Source: Candidatus Gastranaerophilales bacterium
GTDB lineage: Bacteria > Cyanobacteriota > Vampirovibrionia > Gastranaerophilales > Gastranaerophilaceae
Assembly: GCA_900752845.1 (NCBI GenBank)
Contig: CAADWU010000086.1
Location: 1-19,722 of the forward strand
Reading direction: 5' to 3'
Length of the DNA stretch: 19,722 nucleotides
Of this stretch, positions 13,321 to 19,722 are shown one piece after another; position 1 is the stretch's first letter, and the number at the start of each line of letters is the position of its first letter. The notes under the pieces are model-generated. The model made no database searches. It had not been told where the DNA came from and saw only the letters and a program-made list of their open reading frames with translations. Made by a program: the position numbers and the translations under genes.

Positions 13321-14178
13321 TTAACCGTTTATTGCAAAATAAACTTCTTTTAAACGTTTTTTGCTGATATGAGTATAAAGCTGTGTTGTAGAAACATCGC
13401 TGTGTCCCAAAAGTTCCTGTACAACTCTTAAGTCTGCACCGTTTTCAAGTAAGTGTGTTGCAAAGCTGTGGCGCAATGTATGGGGGGAAATCGCTTTGTG
13501 AATTTTCTTTCCCTGTTCATGAATAAATGTATAAACTTCCTGACGGGTAACGTTTTTACCTTTGTCATTTATCAAAAGCTGTTTTGTTGCAAGATTGAAT
13601 TTTTTTATCAGAAAATCTCTTTCATTAAGGTAATCTCTTATTGCTTCACAAGCTTTATTTCCCATAGGAACAATTCTGTCTTTAGAACCTTTACCTGTGC
13701 ACTCAAGAAACTTACCTTTCAAATCATAATTATTAATTTTCAGATTAACCAGTTCCGATACACGTAAACCGCACCCGTACAAAAGTTCTAGCATTACACG
13801 CTGAATTTTTGTCAAATCCTGATTTAAAATTTCATTTATTTCCTGCATTGTCATAACTTTTGGCAGTCTTTGCGGAACTTTTGGCTGCTCGAGGGTCAAT
13901 GTCGGATCAGCAGGAGAAATCTCATTTGCACAAACCCATTTGAAAAAACCTCTCAATGACGCAATTTTGCGGGTTATGCTTGTAGGTGAATAATCTCTTT
14001 CATGCAGATTTCTGACGTAAGTATTTATTTGTGTTCGCTGAATTTTATCAAGCTCAACTTCGGAATAGTAATCGAAAAAATCACCTAAATCACGTCTGTA
14101 TGCATCAATCGTGTTTTGCGAAAGACCTTTTTCAATTTCCAGAAAATCTAAATACTCCGATAAAATTTGCATATTCAT
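13321..14178 (-). CDS. xerD: Tyrosine recombinase, XerD-like
   Basis: 285 residues from the ATG at 14178. A longer frame to 14214 is rejected because that start lies on the -35 of the only good promoter. There is a core-binding domain (5-95) and a catalytic domain with R139 (GCGLRVSEL), K163 (GKGSKDR), H233-x-x-R236 (HTLRHSFATHL), H259 (LLGHSD) and nucleophile Y268 (QLYTHI). GLRVSELVNL and LLGHSDVSTTQ resemble XerD, and the partner at 7634 looks like XerC. Together they would resolve chromosome dimers at dif. BioD follows after 44 nt. An in-frame ATG at 14172 is also possible. Confidence 0.85.
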   Translation of the reverse strand: MNMQILSEYLDFLEIEKGLSQNTIDAYRRDLGDFFDYYSEVELDKIQRTQINTYVRNLHERDYSPTSITRKIASLRGFFKWVCANEISPADPTLTLEQPKVPQRLPKVMTMQEINEILNQDLTKIQRVMLELLYGCGLRVSELVNLKINNYDLKGKFLECTGKGSKDRIVPMGNKACEAIRDYLNERDFLIKKFNLATKQLLINDKGKNVTRQEVYTFIHEQGKKIHKAISPHTLRHSFATHLLENGADLRVVQELLGHSDVSTTQLYTHISKKRLKEVYFAING

Positions 14179-14185
14179 ACATTCT

Positions 14186-14214
14186 TTTATACTACATATT
14201 TCGTTTAATGACAA
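14186..14214 (-). promoter_or_regulatory. Promoter of xerD, probably giving a leaderless mRNA
   Basis: Minus-strand -35 TTGTCA (14209-14214), 17-nt spacer, -10 TATAAA (14186-14191). Both are one base from consensus. The ATG at 14178 lies 7 nt after the -10, at the expected transcription start, and no Shine-Dalgarno is present. Confidence 0.6.
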
Positions 14215-14358
14215 ACAGTATTCAGTATGGTAAAATTAAAATGAACAAAATTTGATATAAAATCGTTTTGTAAACGGGAACGAGCAGAAGCGAGTGACCG
14301 ACCTGGATATAAGAAGTAACACCAAATTTGTACAGAGGGTGAAAGAAAGGGTAAAAAA
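14215..14358. other. Intergenic region before the NTF2-like gene
   Basis: This is the leader of the secreted NTF2-like gene. It contains a TATAAAAT that may be a -10 (about 14255-14262), then an unusually GC-rich stretch (about 14275-14310, with CGAGCAGAAGCGAG as an imperfect direct repeat), and finally AAAGG 8 nt before the ATG at 14359. No known riboswitch consensus was recognised. Confidence 0.35.
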
Positions 14359-14838
14359 ATGAAAAAATTATTATCTATATTAATGATATTCGGATTATTT
14401 TTATGCGCAGGTTTAAAGGCCTTTGCAGATGATTCACAGGAAGCTTTAAAATTCTTTAACAGCTATGTTGCAGCAGCAAATTCATACAGCCCGACTGTTG
14501 CTACAATGTATTCACCAAACGCTAAAATCATCAGACAGGTTATCAAACCCGACGGACAGCTTGTTAACGTTGATACTGACACTGCAACTTACATTAAACA
14601 AATGAAACTTGGTCAGGCAGGTGCAAAATTAAGAGGCTACAAAAACAATTACACAAATATTACCGTTGCTAATGCAGGAAACGGTGCATATAAAGTAAGT
14701 TCATTAAGACAACCGTCCGGAGAAAATTACAAACTCAAAACTTATATGATTGTAAAAAAAATAAACGGCAAATGGCTGATTACAGAAGAAATGATGCAGA
14801 CAAAAGTGCAGACTTTCCTTAAATATGCAAAGAACTAG
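14359..14838 (+). CDS. Secreted NTF2-like (SnoaL/DUF4440-type) protein
   Basis: 159 residues. The signal peptide ends near KAFA/DD (residue 24). The mature 135 residues follow the cone-shaped NTF2-like plan: an N-terminal helix (EALKFFNSYVAAANSYSPTVATMYSPNAKII), a helix around TATYIKQM, then three strands ending in YMIVKKINGKWLITEEMMQT. Such domains bind small ligands or act as weak enzymes; no catalytic residues can be assigned. The last codons (KN, TAG) are the first bases of the 66-bp tandem repeat that leads to aroC. Confidence 0.7.
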   Translation: MKKLLSILMIFGLFLCAGLKAFADDSQEALKFFNSYVAAANSYSPTVATMYSPNAKIIRQVIKPDGQLVNVDTDTATYIKQMKLGQAGAKLRGYKNNYTNITVANAGNGAYKVSSLRQPSGENYKLKTYMIVKKINGKWLITEEMMQTKVQTFLKYAKN

Positions 14839-14980
14839 GAGCGTAGCCGCTCCACCCGACACAGGTGGTTCAACAAATATTAAAAAACAACACTAAAGAA
14901 TTAGGAGCATAGCCGCTCCACTTGACAAAAATGGTTCAACAAATATTAAAGAGCAACACTAAAGAATTAGGAGCGTAGCT
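14829..14980 (+). repeat. 66-bp tandem repeat (2.3 copies) forming the aroC leader
   Basis: Units at 14829-14894 and 14895-14960 are about 86% identical; a third partial unit (14961-14980) runs into the aroC start. Each full unit begins AAAGAAYTAGGAGC, so it carries a Shine-Dalgarno-like GGAG, and contains the hairpin GGAGC..AGCCGCTCC. Unit 1 also has a second hairpin (CCACC / GGTGG, 14852-14868) that is degraded in unit 2. In the third copy the right arm of the first hairpin is missing, so its GGAG (14970-14973) is free and serves as the aroC ribosome site, 12 nt before the ATG. Confidence 0.8.
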
Positions 14981-14985
14981 TTTAA

Positions 14986-16038
14986 ATGACAAATTTCAGA
15001 TATTTAACTGCAGGCGAAAGTCATGGAAAATGCCTGACTGCTATTATAGAAGGTATTCCGTCAGGGTTTGAAATAAGCCCTGACTTTATCAACAACGAAT
15101 TAAAACGCCGTCAGGGCGGTTACGGACGTGGCGGTAGAATGAAAATCGAAACAGATACAGTTGAAATTACATCAGGTATTCGTTTTGGAAAAACTTTGGG
15201 TTCACCGATTACTCTTGTTATTCAAAACAAAGATTTTGAAAACTGGGAAAAAATCATGAGTGCAAACCCTAAAGACATAACCGATGAAAAAGCATTTACA
15301 ACATACAGACCCGGACATGCAGATTATGCAGGCAGTATTAAATATAACCAGAAAGATTTGAGAAATATACTTGAACGTTCAAGTGCAAGAAAGACAGCCA
15401 TTGAAGTTGCTGTCGGTGCTGTTGCAAAACAAATTCTTAAAGAATTTGATATTAAAGGACACTCAAATATTATAAGAATAGGCAACGGCAGAACGGAAGA
15501 AGAATTTAAACAAGAAATTGACAAAGCCAAAGAAGCAGGCGACACTGTCGGCGGAAAAATTGAAGTAATATATGAAAACATTCCTGTCGGACTTGGTTCA
15601 TTTGTTCAGTGGGACAGAAAAATTGATGGAAAAATTGCTCAGGCAGTAATGAGTATTCCTGCCGTAAAATCAGTTTCTATTGGCAACCACCACGCTTACA
15701 AAATGCGTGGAAGCGAATTTCATGATGAAATGTATGTTAAAGAAGGAAAGATTTACAGAAAAACAAATAATGCAGGCGGTGTAGAAGGCGGAATGACTAA
15801 CGGTGAAAACCTTGTAGTTACTGCTGTTATGAAACCTATTCCAACTTTAAGAAAACCTTTAAACACTGTTGATTCCAACACTATGGAAGAAACCGAAGCA
15901 CACTTTGAACGCTCAGATACTTGTGCTGTAGAAGCCTGTGCTGTAGTTGCAGAAGCACGTATTGCGTGCGTATTGGCAGACGAATTTTTGAATAAATTCG
16001 GCGGTGACAGCTTAAAAGAAATCAAGTCAAGATTTTAA
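14986..16038 (+). CDS. aroC: Chorismate synthase
   Basis: 350 residues, normal length. Family signatures are visible: AGESHG (9-14), RRQGGYGRGGRMKIE (41-55), RPGHADYAG (108-116), RSSARKTAIEVAVGAVA (131-147) and GGVEGGMTNGEN in the C-terminal half. It converts EPSP to chorismate using reduced FMN, the last step of the shikimate pathway. The enzyme is complete and looks functional. It is translated from the GGAG of the third copy of the upstream tandem repeat and is probably co-transcribed with the NTF2-like gene. Confidence 0.97.
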   Translation: MTNFRYLTAGESHGKCLTAIIEGIPSGFEISPDFINNELKRRQGGYGRGGRMKIETDTVEITSGIRFGKTLGSPITLVIQNKDFENWEKIMSANPKDITDEKAFTTYRPGHADYAGSIKYNQKDLRNILERSSARKTAIEVAVGAVAKQILKEFDIKGHSNIIRIGNGRTEEEFKQEIDKAKEAGDTVGGKIEVIYENIPVGLGSFVQWDRKIDGKIAQAVMSIPAVKSVSIGNHHAYKMRGSEFHDEMYVKEGKIYRKTNNAGGVEGGMTNGENLVVTAVMKPIPTLRKPLNTVDSNTMEETEAHFERSDTCAVEACAVVAEARIACVLADEFLNKFGGDSLKEIKSRF

Positions 16039-16050
16039 AAAAGCTCTTAA

Positions 16051-16500
16051 TTACGGTGTTTTTTTCTTAAACAGTTTATTCCAGCCGTCTTTAAAGAATT
16101 TTCCTGTTGCTTTTGCTTTGTCTGTACAGAATTGTTTAATGCTGCTAAATTTAAACTTTCCTGTTAACTTTGTCCAGCCTGATTTTATGGAAGGCATTAA
16201 TTTTGATTTAAATTTCCAACCGCCTAATGCAAGCGTACCTAAAGCAAGGAACGTAAACGCACATTTTTTCCATGCCGGATTTTTCACAAAATTATTATCT
16301 TTTTTTTCTGGGTTGAATTCATCACTCTGAGGCTGATTAAGGTTTGGTGCCTTCGGAACGGGACCTGCAAAAGGTGATGGTGGCATTGCCGGAGCTCCGA
16401 CATATCTCGGTTTTTGCCCCATAACAAATGCAGGTGCATCATAATCAAGTACTCCGTTTTGCGCCAGCATATCTAAATTGTTTGCCCAGTTTGAAGACAT
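16051..16500 (-). CDS. Small single-pass membrane protein, Pro-rich N-terminus and basic tail (149 aa)
   Basis: 149 residues. The N-terminal 70 are Pro/Ala/Asn-rich and disordered-looking, followed by a hydrophobic segment (about 78-95) and a strongly basic C-terminal tail with W..L repeats (KSGWTKLTGKFK, KDGWNKLFKKK). No family recognised. It resembles the 249-residue protein in plan (short N-terminus, one TM, charged tail) but not in sequence. It is convergent with aroC, 12 nt apart. The ribosome site is weak (TAGG, 7 nt before the ATG). Confidence 0.6.
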   Translation of the reverse strand: MSSNWANNLDMLAQNGVLDYDAPAFVMGQKPRYVGAPAMPPSPFAGPVPKAPNLNQPQSDEFNPEKKDNNFVKNPAWKKCAFTFLALGTLALGGWKFKSKLMPSIKSGWTKLTGKFKFSSIKQFCTDKAKATGKFFKDGWNKLFKKKTP

Positions 16501-16555
16501 AAAATAACCTACATTTTTACCTTACTCTTTTATAAAGTAATTTTTCGGGCAAAAA

Positions 16556-16584
16556 TTGCTTTTTACTTATTTATTTGTTAAATT
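16556..16584 (+). promoter_or_regulatory. Promoter of the GT-C-like gene, probably giving a leaderless mRNA
   Basis: -35 TTGCTT (16556-16561), 17-nt spacer, -10 TAAATT (16579-16584). The ATG at 16592 is 7 nt beyond the -10, and there is no Shine-Dalgarno. Confidence 0.45.
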
Positions 16585-16591
16585 TTGTAAT

Positions 16592-18202
16592 ATGGAAAAG
16601 GTTTTAAAAGATTATAAATATCTTATTTTGTTATGGATTTTGTGTATTGCAGGGTTAGTATTTTTTACGGGACATTATGCAGGTATTTTAATTGATTTCG
16701 GACGGGAAGTTTATTATCCGGAAAGAATTCTTGACGGAAAAATTTTATACAAAGACCTTTTCAATATTTACGGTCCGCTTTCGTATCAAATTAATGCTTT
16801 ACTGTATAAAATATTCGGGGCAAAACTTTCAACGCTATACGGGGCAGGAGCTGTTTGTTCGATTTTAACTGTTAGCGGAATTTTTTTAATAGCACAAAAA
16901 TTTCTTTCTAAATTTTTAAGTTTTTGTATAGGATTTTTCACTATTGCAGTCGGTATTACAGCGACAAGCATTTTTAATTTCCATTTTCCATACTCTTGGG
17001 CTGTTTTATACGGATTAGTTTCATTTTTGTTCTCACTTTATTTCCTGCTTGATAAAAAAAATCTTAAAATGAGTGCATTTCTTGCAGGAGTATCTATAAC
17101 TTGCAAGTATGATTTTATTTTATACGCTTTTGTTGTTTTATTTTTCATAATAAAATCAAAAGATTTAAAATCTCTTTTAAGTTTTGCAATTGCACCTTTT
17201 ATCAGCTATGGTATTCTTTTTATTCAAGGGCTTGGAATAAGTGATTTAACAAATTCACTTGCGATAACTGCTGCTATGGCAAAGAGCAATACTTTAACAT
17301 ACTTTTATCAGAACAGCGGAATTTATTTTCATCCCAAAGTAATTCCTACACTTTTAATAATTTTCTTAAAAACCGCAGTACCTTTTGCAGGAATACTTAC
17401 AGGAGCATATCTGTTTGACAGGAATAAAGTTGCATCAGTCAGCTTTTCAATCTTAGGATACCTCTCAATGATATGGTTTGTTACAGAAAATATTAAAGTC
17501 GTTTTCGGTTTCTTGCCTGTTTTGCTGACAATCTCTGCAATTGCAAGTTACAAGAAATTAAATTCGAACCTTATTATTTTGACAGTTTCCACTCTTGCAG
17601 TATGCGCAAAAGTCTTCTGGATACTTATAATTCAAAGTTACGGAAGCTATTATGTTTCGATTGCGCTAATTGCTTTTTTTGCAATACTCTTTAAAAACAT
17701 TCCGAAAAAACTCGAAAAAACGGCAGGAATATATATTCTCATTATAAGTGCAATAATATTGGTTATGAATATCATTGCTCTTAAGTATGACAACAATAAA
17801 ATTACCACAGCAAAAGGCACTATTTACACAAATAAAAATTATGCAGACAGTTCAAACCTGCTGATTAATTATCTTAAAAATAATTCAGATAAAAATGACA
17901 GTGTTGTTATTTTCCCGGAAGGAATGACAATAAACTTTCTTGCAGACAGAAAAGCAGATGATTTTTATAACTCGCTTTTGCCTTTATATACAGAAAGTTT
18001 GGGAGAAGACAAAATTATAGAGCATTATAAGAATGAAAAACCTGAATTTATTATATTTAATAACCTTAATATGAAAGATTACTATTTTAATTACATTTGT
18101 CAGGATTATGCAACGGGTTTCTGTGCTTTTGTACAGGAAAATTACAATCAATCAGCCGTAATTGACAATGGTTTTAGATACATAATATTTAAAAGAAAAT
18201 AG
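16592..18202 (+). CDS. Multi-pass membrane glycosyltransferase, GT-C / PMT-like
   Basis: 536 residues from the ATG at 16592; a longer frame to 16556 begins with TTG inside the promoter. About ten hydrophobic helices cover residues 10-410. The first periplasmic loop carries DFGREVYYPERILDGKILYKDLFNIYGPL (35-63), the D-x-x-R-E...Y-x-D...Y-G-P pattern of ArnT/PMT-type GT-C transferases, which use polyprenyl-phosphate sugars. A soluble C-terminal domain (about 425-536, including VVIFPEGMTINFLADRKADDF) faces the periplasm. Substrate unknown (lipid A, glycan or protein). It lies 39 nt before metG but is probably a separate unit. Confidence 0.75.
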   Translation: MEKVLKDYKYLILLWILCIAGLVFFTGHYAGILIDFGREVYYPERILDGKILYKDLFNIYGPLSYQINALLYKIFGAKLSTLYGAGAVCSILTVSGIFLIAQKFLSKFLSFCIGFFTIAVGITATSIFNFHFPYSWAVLYGLVSFLFSLYFLLDKKNLKMSAFLAGVSITCKYDFILYAFVVLFFIIKSKDLKSLLSFAIAPFISYGILFIQGLGISDLTNSLAITAAMAKSNTLTYFYQNSGIYFHPKVIPTLLIIFLKTAVPFAGILTGAYLFDRNKVASVSFSILGYLSMIWFVTENIKVVFGFLPVLLTISAIASYKKLNSNLIILTVSTLAVCAKVFWILIIQSYGSYYVSIALIAFFAILFKNIPKKLEKTAGIYILIISAIILVMNIIALKYDNNKITTAKGTIYTNKNYADSSNLLINYLKNNSDKNDSVVIFPEGMTINFLADRKADDFYNSLLPLYTESLGEDKIIEHYKNEKPEFIIFNNLNMKDYYFNYICQDYATGFCAFVQENYNQSAVIDNGFRYIIFKRK

Positions 18203-18241
18203 TTTATGGTAAAATTTATTTAAGAACAAAGGAAATAAAAA

Positions 18242-19722
18242 ATGGACAAATTTTATTTAACAACAGCAATTGACTACGTAAACGGAGCACCTCACATAGG
18301 TCACGCATACGAAAAAATATTAACTGATATTATAGCAAGACATTTTTCACAACGCTGTAACGATGTGTTCTTTCTTACCGGAACAGATGAACATGGAATA
18401 AAAATACAAAAAACAGCAGCAGAAAAAGGTATTACACCAAAAGAATTATGCGATGAAAATGCACAAAAATTTAAAGATGCATGGAAAGCTCTTGACGTTG
18501 ATTACACAAAATTTATCAGAACAACTGACGAAGATCACGAAAAAATCGTTCAGCATATCTTTGATAAACTGTTAAAACAAGGCGATATATATAAACATTC
18601 TTACGAAGGGTTATACTGTCAGGGGTGTGAATGCTTTTTAAATCCGAAAGATTTGACAGAAGACGGTCTTTGTCCTGACCACCTTAAAAAACCTGAAGTT
18701 GTAAGCGAAGAAAATTACTTCTTTAAACTTACAAAATACAAAGATGCTATTATTAAACATATAAAAGATAATCCGGGATTTATTGTTCCGGAATTCAGAG
18801 CTAACGAAGTGCTAAATCAGCTTGAAGATATTCAGGACATTTCAGTTTCTCGTGCTAAATCAAATGTTCAATGGGGCATTGATGTTTTAGGCGATGCCGA
18901 ACAATCCATTTATGTTTGGATTGATGCACTTTCAAACTATATCACAGCACTCGGATATGATACTGAAAATCCGTCAGAAACCTATAAAAAATATTGGCCT
19001 GCAAATGTTCATGTTATCGGAAAAGATATTTTAAAGTTTCACAGTATTTACTGGCCTGCATTTTTAATGGCTTTGAATTTACCTTTGCCTAAACAAATAC
19101 TTGCACATGGATGGATTACAATAGATGAGTCAAAAATGTCGAAGTCATTAGGAAACGTAATTTCACCGACATCTGTTCTTGAAACATTTGAACTTGAATA
19201 CCCTGATGCATTCAGATACTATATGGCAACTTCAGCTCCTTGTGGACGTGACGGAAATTACTCCGATGATGACTTTAAAGAAAAAGTTAATGCTCACCTT
19301 GCAAACAGCATGGGTAACCTATTGAACAGAACGCTTTCTATGCTTGTTAAATACTTTGACGGCGAGGTTAAGCCCGAATTTAAAAATGAAAATCCTTTAA
19401 TAAAAAAAGCAATCGGAACAGTCCAAATTGTTAAAAATCATTTTGACAATTATGAAATAGCGGAAGCAGCACAGGAAATAATTTCTCTTGTCGACACAGT
19501 AAATAAATACGTTCAAGACAATGCGCCTTGGACACTTGCAAAAGAAGAAAAAATGACAGAATGCGGTCAGGTTCTTGTTAATGTACTTGAAATTATGTGT
19601 ATTATCTCAGCATTAATTTATCCTTACTGCCCGAATATTGCACGTGAAATGGCAAGGCAGTTATCATTTGATTTAAGCACAAAATTAGACGATTTAACCT
19701 GTGATAACATTAAAACAGGTAA
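18242..19722 (+). CDS. metG: Methionyl-tRNA synthetase, 5' part (continues past the right edge)
   Basis: The first 493 codons are present and the frame is open to the window end. Class I signatures are visible: PHIGH at 17-21, KMSKS at 298-302 and a zinc knuckle C126-x2-C129...C144-x2-H147. The anticodon-binding helical domain begins around 345 (LANSMGNLLNRTLSMLVKYF). It charges tRNA-Met. AAAGGA 7 nt before the ATG supports the start. Whether the C-terminal tRNA-binding domain is present cannot be seen. Confidence 0.97.
   Translation, partial: MDKFYLTTAIDYVNGAPHIGHAYEKILTDIIARHFSQRCNDVFFLTGTDEHGIKIQKTAAEKGITPKELCDENAQKFKDAWKALDVDYTKFIRTTDEDHEKIVQHIFDKLLKQGDIYKHSYEGLYCQGCECFLNPKDLTEDGLCPDHLKKPEVVSEENYFFKLTKYKDAIIKHIKDNPGFIVPEFRANEVLNQLEDIQDISVSRAKSNVQWGIDVLGDAEQSIYVWIDALSNYITALGYDTENPSETYKKYWPANVHVIGKDILKFHSIYWPAFLMALNLPLPKQILAHGWITIDESKMSKSLGNVISPTSVLETFELEYPDAFRYYMATSAPCGRDGNYSDDDFKEKVNAHLANSMGNLLNRTLSMLVKYFDGEVKPEFKNENPLIKKAIGTVQIVKNHFDNYEIAEAAQEIISLVDTVNKYVQDNAPWTLAKEEKMTECGQVLVNVLEIMCIISALIYPYCPNIAREMARQLSFDLSTKLDDLTCDNIKTG

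Noticed and set aside
7634..14178. Two tyrosine recombinases as borders of a mobile element
   Set aside because: Both look like housekeeping Xer proteins; genes between them are mainly housekeeping (tdk, prmC, bioD) with uniform composition and no att repeats seen.
14270..14315. GC-rich stretch before the NTF2-like gene as a riboswitch or repeat copy
   Set aside because: No known riboswitch consensus, and similarity to the aroC-leader hairpin is limited to a few bases.

Overview
The window is AT-rich, compactly coded bacterial DNA. Most genes are ordinary housekeeping genes, separated by small proteins of unknown function. TolC-type efflux, a mannosyltransferase-like membrane protein and many short lineage-specific membrane proteins point to a diderm. 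The overall style fits the gut Gastranaerophilales (non-photosynthetic Cyanobacteria / Melainabacteria), but that placement is an inference from gene content and base composition; no rRNA or other phylogenetic marker was checked. No CRISPR array, insertion sequence, tRNA or rRNA was seen.

Layout. 1-3041: start of a gene leaving the left edge, a two-EF-hand protein, a pair of tiny + strand ORFs, a TolC-family protein and a Cys-rich small protein. 3181-4438: a two-gene + strand unit of exported proteins, the first a peptidase-M48-like protein that has lost its zinc ligands. 4425-7503: engB, a compact intergenic region (about 5090-5360), an 84-residue protein and a large exported TPR protein. 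7634-10088: xerC, a TrmB-type regulator and tdk on the + strand. 10085-14178: all minus strand, with prmC, a 170-residue protein, an unlisted 53-residue ORF, a single-TM protein, a divergent bioD and xerD. 14359-19722: a secreted NTF2-like protein, a 66-bp tandem repeat, aroC, a small membrane protein (minus strand), a GT-C-like membrane protein and the start of metG.

The most interesting item is at 5090-5360. It looks like a complete, probably undescribed type I toxin-antitoxin locus. A 24-codon hydrophobic peptide on the minus strand has a near-perfect Shine-Dalgarno, half of which can pair with its own 5' leader. A strong + strand promoter would make an RNA of about 110 nt antisense to the 3' half of the toxin message. 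This resembles TxpA/RatA in architecture.

Other points of interest are several genes whose only good promoter ends 7 nt before the start codon and which lack a Shine-Dalgarno (probable leaderless mRNAs: trmB-like, xerD, the GT-C gene), fully overlapping divergent promoters between the TPR gene and xerC, and a duplicated leader before aroC. The XerC/XerD pair suggests ordinary chromosome-dimer resolution, but no convincing dif site was found here.
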